Below, in pieces: positions 26,009 through 35,069 of a stretch of 64,000 nt of DNA; the stretch's first letter is position 1; the number at the start of each line of letters is the position of its first letter. The notes beneath the pieces are model-generated. The model was not told the origin of the DNA, ran no database searches, and was given only the letters and a program-made list of their open reading frames with translations. Source of the stretch: Donghicola eburneus (GTDB lineage: Bacteria; Pseudomonadota; Alphaproteobacteria; Rhodobacterales; Rhodobacteraceae); contig NZ_FOXY01000008.1 of assembly GCF_900115865.1 (NCBI RefSeq), positions 1 through 64,000 of the forward strand, read 5' to 3'. A program made the position numbers and the translations under genes.

Positions 26009-27036
26009 GTACGGCTGTTAAATTCGACAACGTCTCCATCGTCTTTGGCGACAAACCCCAAAGCGCGCTGCCCCTGATGGACAAGGGCGCCGACCGCGGC
26101 ACCGTCCAACAGGAATGCGGTCAGGTCTTGGGTGTCCATAATTGTTCGCTCGAGGTTGGGACCGGTGAAATTCTGGTGCTTATGGGGCTGTCCGGTTCGG
26201 GCAAATCGACCCTGCTGCGTGCTGTGAATGCCCTGAACCCTGTCGTGCGCGGCTCGGTCCTGGTCAATGACGGCAACCAGATGGTCGACATCACCCACGC
26301 AGACAAAACCAACCTGCGCCGGATGCGTCTGAGCCAGATCGCCATGGTCTTTCAGCAGTTTGGTCTGCTGCCTTGGCGGACCGTGCGCGAAAATGTGCAG
26401 CTGGGTCTGGAACTTGGCGGCATGGACAAGGCCGAGCGCGACTCCAAGGTCGAAACTCAACTCGACCTCGTGGGCCTGTCCCAGTGGGCCGATCGCAAGG
26501 TGGGCGAGCTGTCAGGCGGCATGCAGCAGCGTGTGGGTCTGGCCCGCGCGTTCGTGACCGACGCGCCAATCCTGCTCATGGACGAACCCTTCAGTGCGCT
26601 TGATCCGCTGATCCGCGCCAAATTGCAGGACGAATTGCTGGAGCTGCAGCAAAAGCTGAACCGTACCATCATCTTCGTGAGCCACGATCTGGACGAAGCG
26701 TTCAAGATCGGTAACCGGATCGCGATCATGGAAGGCGGCCGGATCGTCCAGTGCGGCACACCGCAAGAGATCTTCTCGAAGCCTGCAGACGACTATGTGA
26801 CCGAGTTTGTGGCGCACATGAACCCGCTGGGTGTTTTGCGTGCGGGCGATATCATGTCGCCGGCGACCTCTCTGGCGACCGATCAGGTGGATGCAGGGAT
26901 GCCGGTGGGCGACGTGATGCAGCGCATCATGGGCACCGAAACTCCGCTGGCTGTGATCAAGGACGGGCAGATCATCGGTCAGATCACCAAAGATGACATC
27001 CTGCGCAATCTGGTGGACCCGCGCAGCGCGGCCTAA
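26005..27036 (+). CDS. choV: Choline ABC transporter, ATP-binding protein
   Basis: A 343-residue ATPase: Walker A GLSGSGKST, Q-loop VFQQFGLLPW, signature LSGGMQQRVGLARA, Walker B ILLMDEPFSALDPLIR, H-loop FVSHDLDEA. The C-terminal part (about 280-340) contains a CBS-like segment (PLAVIKDGQIIGQITKDDIL), as in ProV/OpuAA, which may sense ionic strength. Its TAA (27034-27036) shares two bases with the stop codon of the convergent ynjD-like gene. Confidence 0.92.
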   Translation: MSTAVKFDNVSIVFGDKPQSALPLMDKGADRGTVQQECGQVLGVHNCSLEVGTGEILVLMGLSGSGKSTLLRAVNALNPVVRGSVLVNDGNQMVDITHADKTNLRRMRLSQIAMVFQQFGLLPWRTVRENVQLGLELGGMDKAERDSKVETQLDLVGLSQWADRKVGELSGGMQQRVGLARAFVTDAPILLMDEPFSALDPLIRAKLQDELLELQQKLNRTIIFVSHDLDEAFKIGNRIAIMEGGRIVQCGTPQEIFSKPADDYVTEFVAHMNPLGVLRAGDIMSPATSLATDQVDAGMPVGDVMQRIMGTETPLAVIKDGQIIGQITKDDILRNLVDPRSAA

Positions 27037-27665
27037 CCGATTTTCAAGATGGGCCCGTCCGCGGCCTCTGCATCGGCGGGGTCGTGGGTCACCATCACCA
27101 CAGGTAAATTCAAAGTGCGGGCGCGGGTAAACACCAGCGCCCGTATGTGTTCGCGCAAGGCCGGATCCAGACCACCGAACGCCTCGTCCAGTAGCAGCGC
27201 CTCTGGCGCACTCAGCAGCATACGCATCAGGGCGACCCGTGCCTTTTGTCCGCCGGACAAGGTCGCCGGATCGCGCTCAAAGAAGCCCTCTAGTCCCACA
27301 TCCGTCAGCGCGGTTTCGATTTTCGCTCGGCGCTCGGCGCGGGTGCCCCCTTTGGTCAAACCAAAGGCCATATTTTGACCGACGCTCAAATGGGGAAATA
27401 GTAGGTCGTCCTGAAACAGAATGCCGACGCGCCGCGCTTCGGTCGGGAGGTTCGTGATATCGCGACCGTTCAGAATCACGCGTCCTTGGAGATGAAACGC
27501 AGGGGCCAGCGTGCCCGTCAGTGCAGCCAGCAGCGTAGATTTGCCCGCACCAGAGGGACCCATGACAGACAGCACCGCGCCCGAAGGCACATCAGTGTCG
27601 ATCGCCAGAAGCTCAGTCTCGCCGCGGGTAATGCGCAGGGATTTCAGGGTCAGTCCGGTGGTCAT
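27033..27665 (-). CDS. ynjD: ABC transporter ATP-binding protein, YnjD/ThiQ-like
   Basis: A short 210-residue ATPase: Walker A GPSGAGKST, Q-loop LFQDDLLFPHLS, signature LSGGQKARVALMR, Walker B ALLLDEAFGGLDPALR, H-loop VTHDPADAEAADG. Its length and the two-domain permease next to it match the E. coli ynjBCD unit rather than thiBPQ. ATG 27665 overlaps the permease stop (ATGA); a longer upstream frame overlaps the permease gene and is not used. Substrate unknown. Confidence 0.85.
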   Translation of the reverse strand: MTTGLTLKSLRITRGETELLAIDTDVPSGAVLSVMGPSGAGKSTLLAALTGTLAPAFHLQGRVILNGRDITNLPTEARRVGILFQDDLLFPHLSVGQNMAFGLTKGGTRAERRAKIETALTDVGLEGFFERDPATLSGGQKARVALMRMLLSAPEALLLDEAFGGLDPALREHIRALVFTRARTLNLPVVMVTHDPADAEAADGPILKIG

Positions 27666-29350
27666 CGGGTCTCCGGTATCAAGGCACGGCGGTTGCGGTG
27701 GACCAGTCTGGGCAGGCCAAGCGCGATTGCAAAGGGGATGAGCGCGGCAAGAGTTTGAGCCACGGCGTAAACCCCGATGGCACGGCGGTTCCCACCTGAA
27801 CTCAGCGCGACGGCTTCGGTCGTGATCGTAGCCACGCGCCCCCCGCCAGCGAGAAGGGTGGGCAGGTATTGCCCGACGGACACCGCGCACCCGATTGCTG
27901 CGGCCGTCAGAAGGGGGGCCAGCAACATCGGCAAGCGCACACGGAACAGAACGCCATCGGGGCTGGACCCAAGCGCACTGGCCACGGTGCCATATCGACG
28001 ATCCCATGCACGCCAAGGATCGGACAACGACAAGAAGACATAGGGCAGCACAAAAACCAGATGGGACAGAACCACCACCCAGCGCCCCGAGGTCAGCCCC
28101 GATTGCAGCAAGAGCACCTGCAGCCCCGGCAAGAACGCGATTTGCGGGATTAGTAGCGGCAGGTACAGCAGGGCCATCGCGCGCCCTGTGGGGCGCAGGT
28201 TGTGTCGAGTCTCGGCCTCTAGGCTGCCAATGCACAGGATCAGGGCGATGCCAGTGCTGGCCAGCGCAATCAGTGCCGTTTCCATCAGCGGATCGGTCAG
28301 TTGCGGTGCGAACCGCTGCCAACTGCGCAGGGTCATCTGGTCCGGCAGCACATCAGGATAGCGCCACTGACCGGCAAAGGACCAAATCACGAGTCCAGCC
28401 AATCCCAGTAGCACCCCAAGGGACGACAGCCCCCCGAGAACACGGGCCAGCGGGCGCAATCGATCCAGCCCTGAACTCCGACTGCCACCTGTGATCCATG
28501 CTTTGCCCAAGGTGGCGACAGCTTGCTCAGCCGCCCGCCACAGGGCCATGACGCCCACAACAAGCGCCAGTTGGACCAAGGCCCCAGCCGCCCCTTGCAG
28601 GCGGTAGGCCAGATCAGGATCGGACATCCACCGCAGGATTTGAACGGACAATGTGCTTGGCCGTGTCGGTCCTAGGATCAGCGCCACATCAACCGCCGTC
28701 ATGGAGTAGGCCAGCACCACATATACGGGCAGCCGAATTTGTGCATAAATCGCAGGAAAAACCGTTTTGAGCCAAGCGCCAGAGGCACTGTGTCCCAGCG
28801 CCCGTGCAATCAGGATCGACTGGTCGGCCCGAGTTTGTCCCAGCGCCGCAAGGCTCATGAGCAATAAAAAGGGCGCCTCTTTGATAGCAAGGCCGAGGGT
28901 CAAGGTCAGGCCCCATGGATCATTCAGGATCAGCAGGTCCGGCGGTTGATCCCATCCGGTAGACCAAGGACTGAACACCCGTGTCACCCAGCCCGATGGC
29001 GCAATCAGAAATGCCAAACCAAAGGCTGCGGCGGCATGGGGTACCGACAGAAGCGGAGAGAGTAACCTGCGAAGCCAAGCAAGTGCGGGTCTGCCGTGCA
29101 GTTGGGACAGGATCAGCACGACCAAGGACAGCGCGAGCAGAGTTGCAGAAACGCCTGTGGTCACGCTCAGCAGCGCGGAGGGCCCGAGGCCGGGCCAAGC
29201 GAGCAGGGCATCAATCGCCTCGGTAGGGTCGGCACCGGTGATCTGGACCAGACCCAAGAGGGGGGCGATCACCCCCCATAGCCCCGCCCCGACCGGCAGC
29301 ACCAAGGCGGCCAGCGTCAGGCGGGGAACCAATGTCAGGCTTGGCGTCAC
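27662..29350 (-). CDS. ynjC: ABC transporter permease, YnjC-like, fused double domain
   Basis: A 562-residue membrane protein made of two consecutive binding-protein-dependent permease halves, each with about six spans. The coupling loops are ARALGHSASGAWLKTVFP in the first half and ASALGSSPDGVLFRVRLP in the second. I placed the start at GTG 29350, which overlaps the upstream stop as GTGA; another GTG lies 24 bases upstream. This fused layout is shared by YnjC, ThiP and FbpB. Substrate unknown. Confidence 0.84.
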   Translation of the reverse strand: MTPSLTLVPRLTLAALVLPVGAGLWGVIAPLLGLVQITGADPTEAIDALLAWPGLGPSALLSVTTGVSATLLALSLVVLILSQLHGRPALAWLRRLLSPLLSVPHAAAAFGLAFLIAPSGWVTRVFSPWSTGWDQPPDLLILNDPWGLTLTLGLAIKEAPFLLLMSLAALGQTRADQSILIARALGHSASGAWLKTVFPAIYAQIRLPVYVVLAYSMTAVDVALILGPTRPSTLSVQILRWMSDPDLAYRLQGAAGALVQLALVVGVMALWRAAEQAVATLGKAWITGGSRSSGLDRLRPLARVLGGLSSLGVLLGLAGLVIWSFAGQWRYPDVLPDQMTLRSWQRFAPQLTDPLMETALIALASTGIALILCIGSLEAETRHNLRPTGRAMALLYLPLLIPQIAFLPGLQVLLLQSGLTSGRWVVVLSHLVFVLPYVFLSLSDPWRAWDRRYGTVASALGSSPDGVLFRVRLPMLLAPLLTAAAIGCAVSVGQYLPTLLAGGGRVATITTEAVALSSGGNRRAIGVYAVAQTLAALIPFAIALGLPRLVHRNRRALIPETR

Positions 29351-30546
29351 TGGACCCCGTAGCGGGCGGTCCACTCGGTTTCGAGCATCTCCATCCAGCT
29401 TGGGTGGGGTTCAGGTAGAGCAGTGCCGAGTTCCGCGGGTGTCAGGGTCGCGATACCCAGATCGATCGCATCAAAGGCCGCTTTCTGATCGTCAGACAGT
29501 TTGTCCATGTCCAGAACCGTGCCGTAGCCCAAGTTCAACGGGTCCAAACCATGGGCCTGCGCTTCGGGCGACAGAATGAAGTTGGCGACAACCATCGCCC
29601 CTGCTGCCGCATTCGCGTTGTAGGGAATGGCCAGATAGCTCGCGTTGCCCAAGGTGCCCTTGTCTAGAACAAACGTCCGTACGGTGTCGGGCAGTTCGAA
29701 GTTCGAAATCGCGGTCGAGGCCTCGCCCGGGCTGAAGCTGATCGCAAGATCAATCTCGTCGTCATTGAGCAGTTGGATCTGCTGAGGGCCACTTTGGGGA
29801 TAGGTCTCGCCCTTGCGCCACAGGTTCGGAGTCAGTTCTTCGAGGAAATCCCAAACGGGCGCCGACACTTTGGCAAAGGTCTCGGGGGTTGCGGGCTCCA
29901 TCAGTGGGGCAGGGTCCTCGACCAAGTCCAGCAGCGCCTGCTTGAGGAAAGTCGCGCCTAGGAAATCAGGCGGCTGGGGGTAGGTGAAGCGACCGGGATG
30001 GGACTTGGACCATTCCAGAATGGCGTTCATCGATGGCAGAGGCGCGTCGATATCGGCGGTGTCATACATGAAAACCACCTGAGCCATGGCCCATGGGCTC
30101 TCATAGCCTTCGGTCGGGATGGTGAAGTCGGTCTGGACAGTCTTGCCCTCGGTATCCACGTACTGCCAATTTGGCAGGTCTTCGGCAAAGGGGCCAAAGA
30201 GCAGGTCCTGACGTTTCATCGAGGCGAAGTTTTCACCGTTAATCCAGATGATGTCGATTGCGCCGCCTTCGTTTGTGCCAGCCTGCTGTTCGGCCAGAAC
30301 ACGGGCCACGGCATCAGCAGTGTCGGTGAGTTTCACGTGCTTGAGAGTGACGCCATGCTCTTCGGCCACGCGGTCCCCGACCCATGCGATAAAGTCATTG
30401 GTGGTTGTCGAGCCGCCCCATGCGTTCCAGTACACGGTTTGCCCGCGCGCCTCTTCGAGGACGGAATCCCAATCAGTGGGATCGGGTTGGGCAAAAGCCG
30501 TTGTGGCCAGCAGGGACGCGGCGCAGGCCGCAGTCAGGCGTTTCAT
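29347..30546 (-). CDS. ynjB: ABC transporter substrate-binding protein, YnjB-like
   Basis: A 399-residue periplasmic protein with a signal peptide (first 19 residues, ending TTAFA). VYWNAWGGSTTTNDFIAWV and GGAIDIIWINGENFASMK are typical of YnjB, a family found with YnjC/YnjD and of unsettled substrate. It starts at ATG 30546, sharing one base with the stop of the phosphotransferase gene (TGATG). Upstream frame extension overlaps that gene and is not used. Confidence 0.86.
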   Translation of the reverse strand: MKRLTAACAASLLATTAFAQPDPTDWDSVLEEARGQTVYWNAWGGSTTTNDFIAWVGDRVAEEHGVTLKHVKLTDTADAVARVLAEQQAGTNEGGAIDIIWINGENFASMKRQDLLFGPFAEDLPNWQYVDTEGKTVQTDFTIPTEGYESPWAMAQVVFMYDTADIDAPLPSMNAILEWSKSHPGRFTYPQPPDFLGATFLKQALLDLVEDPAPLMEPATPETFAKVSAPVWDFLEELTPNLWRKGETYPQSGPQQIQLLNDDEIDLAISFSPGEASTAISNFELPDTVRTFVLDKGTLGNASYLAIPYNANAAAGAMVVANFILSPEAQAHGLDPLNLGYGTVLDMDKLSDDQKAAFDAIDLGIATLTPAELGTALPEPHPSWMEMLETEWTARYGVQ

Positions 30547-31178
30547 CAAATCTTTTCCTCCTCTTGGACGGGAGACCCGAACACTTGGCGGGCCAACAGA
30601 ATGCGAGACACGGCGGTGACAAAGCACAGCGCGCCAAAGACATAGGACGCGGGGGCAAACAGCACAGGCCATAGGCAGATCAGGATAAAAAAGCCGATGG
30701 TTTCTGCGCCTTCTAGGATGCCGCCGGTAAAATACAGAGATTTGGAGCCACGGGCGGACGTGTGCATCCGGTGCTTTTCGGCAAGGATGGCATAGCCCAG
30801 AAAACTTGCCCCATTGAAGTAGAAGCTGGTCAGCAAGAAGGCCCCAGCCAGCGCGTTCGAAGCGGGGTCTAGGATAACGAACCCCAGAGGAATTGCGCCG
30901 TAGAATAGAAAGTCACAGGTGATATCCAGATAGCCGCCAAAGTCGGTCTTTCGCGTCGCGCGGGCGATGGCACCATCCAGCCCGTCAGCCAATCGGCTCG
31001 CCAGCATCAGTGCCAGTCCCCAGCCCACGTGCCCTGTGGCGATTGTCCCAGCCGCACCAAGGCCCAATGCCAGTCCGACCAGCGTAACCGCGTTCGCGCT
31101 AAGGCCAGCCCGCGCCATCTGGGCTCCCAAGCGGTTCAAAGTGGGGTCGATCAAGGGACGTAAGGCGGCATCAAACAT
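30546..31178 (-). CDS. ynjF: CDP-alcohol phosphatidyltransferase family protein, YnjF-like
   Basis: A 210-residue membrane enzyme with several spans and the CDP-alcohol phosphotransferase signature D-G-x2-A-R-x8-G-x3-D-x3-D, read here as DGAIARATRKTDFGGYLD continuing to ITCD. Such enzymes join an alcohol to a CDP-activated lipid or sugar. In E. coli ynjF sits beside ynjBCD too, so the pairing is conserved although unexplained. First gene of this four-gene unit; the next gene starts within its stop codon. Confidence 0.85.
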   Translation of the reverse strand: MFDAALRPLIDPTLNRLGAQMARAGLSANAVTLVGLALGLGAAGTIATGHVGWGLALMLASRLADGLDGAIARATRKTDFGGYLDITCDFLFYGAIPLGFVILDPASNALAGAFLLTSFYFNGASFLGYAILAEKHRMHTSARGSKSLYFTGGILEGAETIGFFILICLWPVLFAPASYVFGALCFVTAVSRILLARQVFGSPVQEEEKI

Positions 31179-31442
31179 GGAACAGACAGTGCTGCGTCAA
31201 ATCGGTGATGTCACCCGAATTATTGCATTTTTTCAGCCAACCGACAGGATCGTGATGGCGTGATTGAGCTCTTGGCTAATGAAATTTTTGCTGAAAAGGT
31301 TAAGCGATAGGGAACCTTTCATGTGCTGCGGGGCTTTTGTCCCAAAGCATAGCCGTATTCGGCCCATCTTGCTGTGCGCGTTTCTCTGTAGCACTCAGGG
31401 CTGAACCAACTGTAATCAAAGACCGAGAAGAACTTCCGAAAA
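31179..31442. promoter_or_regulatory. Divergent gap between ynjF and the MscS-type gene
   Basis: 264 bases with no gene seen. It must carry promoters for both directions. The only clear structure is AAAGGTT (31295-31301) paired with AACCTTT (31313-31319), an 11-base-spaced inverted repeat 124-148 bases before the channel start. There is no riboswitch-like element that I can recognise. Confidence 0.35.
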
Positions 31443-33842
31443 ATGATCCGCCCCCTTTCGACCCTGTCAAAGCTGATGCTGGCCTGTGTCGTGGCACTGA
31501 TGTTGATGTGGTCCGGCGCTTTGCTGGCGCAGGACAGCGGTGCAGCGATGTCCTCTGACACTTCCGCATCTGACACATCTTCCAGTCAGAGCGCTGAAAC
31601 CGATAAACTTATCGATGTCCTCCAGAACGATTCCACACGAGAGAGGCTGATCGAAGCCCTTCGGGAGATCGACAACTCGGACTCGTCTTCGGATTCCGAG
31701 GGCTCTTCTGATCAAAGCGAAACAACCATTGCTGATGAGGCCGCGCAAACGGTCGAGGACATCACGCAAGCAGACGACGTGTCGTTTGGCCGCCAAATCG
31801 CGACCTTTACCAAAGGGTTGGCCGAGGACCTGACAGCGCAGAGTGCGCAAATCTGGCGTCAGATCACCTTTTCGGTGTCGACGCTGACGTCGCTCGACTC
31901 TGATGACGCTTCGGACCTGCTAGCAACCTTCAAGGACTTGGCACTGGTGATCGTCTCGACCATCGCGGTGTTCATTGTTCTGCGCAGCTTTGCAACCAGC
32001 TATTACAAGCGTCTGGGGGCCAAGGCTTCTGACAGTCTCTTCCTGCGCTCTGTCGGTTTGTTCTTCCTGTCCGGCGCGATCGACGTCCTGATCGTTCTAA
32101 TTTCGTGGCTCGCGGGCTATGCGCTCGCGCTCATGGTCTTTGGTGAATTCGGCGAGATCGGCATCCGTCAGACACTGTATCTGAACGCCTTCCTTGTGGT
32201 GGAGCTGATCAAAGTCGTCGTGCGCCTGATCTTCTCTCCCGCAACGTCAAGCCTGCGGATGTTCCCGCTGAATGACGATACCGCCGGTTACGTGTCGCGC
32301 CGGTTGAACCTGCTGATCGGTCTACTGGGCTATGGCCAGCTGCTGGTCGTGCCCGTCGTGAACAATGATATGTCCTATATGACGGGCCGCGCAGTGACGC
32401 TAATTCTCGCGCTGCTGGTTCTGGGCATTATCATCGCGACCGTTCTGCGCAACCGCACCAATGTGGCCAGCTATCTGCTGGGGCGCGACGAAGAGGACGC
32501 TCCCAAAGGGGCCGCGCGCGTTTTGGCGCGCAACTGGCACTGGCCGGTGCTGCTGTATTTGGCAGGCGTGTTCGTGATCGTCATGACCCGCTCCACCACC
32601 GTTGTGTTCCAAACATTTGTGAATACGGCCCAAGTCGCGCTAGTTGTCCTGATCGGCATGATGGCTTCTGGCTGGCTGACCCACTTTGTGCGCCATGGCG
32701 TGCGCTTGCCCGCCTCGTGGAAAGAGCGTCTGCCGCTGCTGGAATCGCGCTTGAACAAGTTCGTGCCCAAAGTGCTGGCTGGCTTGCGCGTTGTGCTATT
32801 CCTCTTTGTTGTCGTCTTTGCGCTTAACGCGTTGGGTGTGTTTGACCTTGGTGCAGCATTGGCGTCGAACTTCGGGGCAAATCTGTCGGCCAAGACCATT
32901 AGCGTGATCCTGATCCTTGCAGTGTCCTGCCTGATCTGGCTGTCGCTGACCTCTTGGGTGGATTATCGTCTGAACCCCGACTGGGGCTCCGCCCCAAGTT
33001 CGCGCGAGACCACGCTGCTGAGCCTGCTGCGCAATGCGGCGACCATCGCGCTGATCATCATCACGCTGATGTTCGTGCTCTCGCAAATTGGTCTGGATAT
33101 CGCGCCGCTGCTTGCTTCGGCTGGTGTGCTGGGTCTGGCCATTGGTTTTGGTGCGCAGAAGATGGTGCAGGACATCATCACCGGCATCTTCATCCAATTC
33201 GAGGGAGTGATTAACGTCGGCGACGTGATCACCCTGAACGGCACCACCGGTGTGGTCGAAAAGCTGACCATCCGCTCGGTATCCCTGCGGGATTATCAGG
33301 GCATCTACCATATGATTCCGTTCAGCAGTGTCGACATGGTGTCCAACTACATGATGGAATACGGCTACTTTGTTGCCGACATGGGCGTGGCCTATCGCGA
33401 GAGCGTGCCCGAGGTGAAAGAAGCCATGTTCGATGCCTTCAACGAGCTAAAAGAGGGCGAAAATGGCGCCAAGATCACTGGCGACTTTGAATGGTTTGGT
33501 CTGAACAGCTTTGGTGACAGTGCCATCGTTCTACGTGGCCGGATTAAAACCCGTCCCGGCGATCAGTGGGGCATTGGCCGTGCCTATAACGAGATCATCA
33601 AGCGCATCTTCGATGAGCGCGGTATCGAGATCCCGTTCCCCTACCAGACCCTCACTTGGGCCGAGAACAAGGACGGCTCGTCCGTTCCGATGCGGGTCAA
33701 GAAAGAGAACCAAGAGATCGTCGAAGGCGAAGCCGACGACGTCTCGGATCCTGCGGACGCTCGCAACAAGCCCAAGGAATTGGATTTGCCCGATCACACC
33801 GACGGCGAAGCGGGTGATGACGGAGAAGACGGCGGGCGGTAA
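31443..33842 (+). CDS. Large MscS-family mechanosensitive channel (YbiO-like)
   Basis: A 799-residue inner-membrane channel. A signal peptide (to about residue 30) leads to a Ser/Asp-rich periplasmic region (30-110), then about ten membrane spans, then the MscS core. The pore helix and start of the beta domain read LLASAGVLGLAIGFGAQK and then MVQDIITGIFIQFEGVINVGD. The C-terminal 60 residues are strongly acidic. Length and layout resemble E. coli YbiO (741 residues). It presumably releases solutes on hypo-osmotic shock, which fits the osmolyte genes nearby. Confidence 0.88.
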   Translation: MIRPLSTLSKLMLACVVALMLMWSGALLAQDSGAAMSSDTSASDTSSSQSAETDKLIDVLQNDSTRERLIEALREIDNSDSSSDSEGSSDQSETTIADEAAQTVEDITQADDVSFGRQIATFTKGLAEDLTAQSAQIWRQITFSVSTLTSLDSDDASDLLATFKDLALVIVSTIAVFIVLRSFATSYYKRLGAKASDSLFLRSVGLFFLSGAIDVLIVLISWLAGYALALMVFGEFGEIGIRQTLYLNAFLVVELIKVVVRLIFSPATSSLRMFPLNDDTAGYVSRRLNLLIGLLGYGQLLVVPVVNNDMSYMTGRAVTLILALLVLGIIIATVLRNRTNVASYLLGRDEEDAPKGAARVLARNWHWPVLLYLAGVFVIVMTRSTTVVFQTFVNTAQVALVVLIGMMASGWLTHFVRHGVRLPASWKERLPLLESRLNKFVPKVLAGLRVVLFLFVVVFALNALGVFDLGAALASNFGANLSAKTISVILILAVSCLIWLSLTSWVDYRLNPDWGSAPSSRETTLLSLLRNAATIALIIITLMFVLSQIGLDIAPLLASAGVLGLAIGFGAQKMVQDIITGIFIQFEGVINVGDVITLNGTTGVVEKLTIRSVSLRDYQGIYHMIPFSSVDMVSNYMMEYGYFVADMGVAYRESVPEVKEAMFDAFNELKEGENGAKITGDFEWFGLNSFGDSAIVLRGRIKTRPGDQWGIGRAYNEIIKRIFDERGIEIPFPYQTLTWAENKDGSSVPMRVKKENQEIVEGEADDVSDPADARNKPKELDLPDHTDGEAGDDGEDGGR

Positions 33843-33867
33843 TCCGCTGCAGTAGGACCAATTGACG

Positions 33868-33904
33868 ATGGCCCGCAAGGTTTCAGACCTTGCGGGCCAT
33901 TTGT
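33868..33904 (+). terminator. Terminator after the MscS-type gene
   Basis: Perfect 14-bp stem ATGGCCCGCAAGGT (33868-33881) with ACCTTGCGGGCCAT (33887-33900), 5-base loop, then TTGT. It separates the channel gene from the regulator at 33978. Confidence 0.8.
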
Positions 33905-33977
33905 CGTTGCAGGACACTACGCGCGCACGCCTTCCGAGTGAGGACGAAGTGAGGCGCGCTGTATGAGGGAGGTACTC

Positions 33978-34943
33978 ATGTCCGAGCTTCATAACCACGC
34001 AGACCGCGTGCTGTCCGTTGTCGAGTCCAGTTCTGCGGCTGCGTTGTCGCGTTTGGCCGCGTCTTGGCGGCGGTCCTTGGTCCGGCACGGGATTGACCCA
34101 GCGACAGTGCAGGGGCCTCAGCGTCTGACCCAACGCGAACTCAATGTTCTTGTGGAATCGAATGACAGCTTCTTGCGCAGCGCGACGCCGCGGGTGGACA
34201 ACCTGTATGCGCTGGTGGGGCAGTCAGGCTGTGCTGTCCTGCTGACCGATGCGCGCGGAATCGTTTTGCAGCACCGTGTGAATGACGGCGACGCCGAGGT
34301 ATTCTCGGACTGGGGCCTGTGGTCTGGTGGTAACTGGAGCGAAGAGGCTGAGGGCACCAATGGCATCGGCACCTGTCTGGCAGAGCGCCGCCGCGTGACG
34401 ATCCACCGAGATGACCATTTTATCGCGCGCAACACCGGCCTCAGCTGTATGGACGCACCGATTTTTGGGCCGAATGGGCAGCTGTTGGGCGCGCTGGATG
34501 TCTCCTCGGCCCGCAGCGACCAGACCGAAGGCTTCAATCAACTGATCTCTGCGATGGTGGAACAAACAGCCCGCCAGATCGAGACAGACTTTTTCCGCGC
34601 AACTTTCCCCAAGGCGCGGATCATTGTTGCAGGGGATGACACACGCGAAGGTTCACTGCTCGCGGTGGATCAGGATGATTTGGTCGTTGGTGCCACACGT
34701 CTCGCCCGCGCCGCGTTGGATTTGCCGACCGAGGGAGAATTGCGTCCGATCCCCGCTGTGGACCTGCTCGGCCGCTCCGAAGAATCGCCTAAGGGATTCG
34801 AAGGGGCCGAGCGCGCAGCTGTCATGCGGGCGCTTTCGCGTGCGGATGGCAACGTTTCTGCGGCGGCCAAAGCGCTCGGAATCGGTCGGGCGACTATGTA
34901 TCGCCGGATGAAGCGCCTCGGGATTTCCGAAAAGTCTCACTGA
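33978..34943 (+). CDS. AcoR-like GAF/Fis regulator lacking the AAA+ domain
   Basis: A 321-residue regulator. Residues about 60-200 form a GAF-type sensor domain like that of AcoR (FLRSATPRVDNLYALVGQSG, EGTNGIGTCLAERR), and the C-terminus is a Fis-type HTH (GNVSAAAKALGIGRATMYRR). The central sigma54 AAA+ domain of full AcoR (over 600 residues) is absent, with only about 60 linker residues in its place, so it should act with sigma70 polymerase or as a repressor. Start ATG 33978 has GGGAGG 5 bases upstream; an ATG 15 bases earlier overlaps that site. It lies directly before the aldehyde dehydrogenase gene and a nested palindrome. Confidence 0.85.
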   Translation: MSELHNHADRVLSVVESSSAAALSRLAASWRRSLVRHGIDPATVQGPQRLTQRELNVLVESNDSFLRSATPRVDNLYALVGQSGCAVLLTDARGIVLQHRVNDGDAEVFSDWGLWSGGNWSEEAEGTNGIGTCLAERRRVTIHRDDHFIARNTGLSCMDAPIFGPNGQLLGALDVSSARSDQTEGFNQLISAMVEQTARQIETDFFRATFPKARIIVAGDDTREGSLLAVDQDDLVVGATRLARAALDLPTEGELRPIPAVDLLGRSEESPKGFEGAERAAVMRALSRADGNVSAAAKALGIGRATMYRRMKRLGISEKSH

Positions 34944-34984
34944 CTGTCTCAGTCCTGAGACACTCCCCCGAAACATGAGACTTT
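34931..34984 (+). promoter_or_regulatory. Nested inverted repeats before the aldehyde dehydrogenase gene
   Basis: Four copies of a GTCTCA/TGAGAC element are symmetrically placed: AAAGTCTCA (34931-34939), TGTCTCAG-TC-CTGAGACA (34945-34962), and TGAGACTTT (34976-34984). The inner pair and the outer pair each form a perfect inverted repeat. The array starts inside the last codons of the AcoR-like gene and ends 85 bases before the dehydrogenase start. Probable operator for the AcoR-like regulator. Confidence 0.65.
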
Positions 34985-35069
34985 GGTGGGGATGCGCAGG
35001 ACCAAAAGGGTGGGCATCGTCCTCTCAATCCCGGTCGGAGGATACGCCGGGTCAACGAGGAGGAATACC

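Noticed and set aside
31179-31442. A thiamine (TPP) riboswitch before the ThiQ-like transporter
   Set aside because: The conserved CTGAGA and related elements are absent on the minus strand, and the binding protein resembles YnjB rather than ThiB.
31443-33842. Treating the Ser/Asp-rich periplasmic region of the MscS-type channel as a novel domain
   Set aside because: Low-complexity N-terminal regions are common in large MscS proteins; no distinct motif could be shown.
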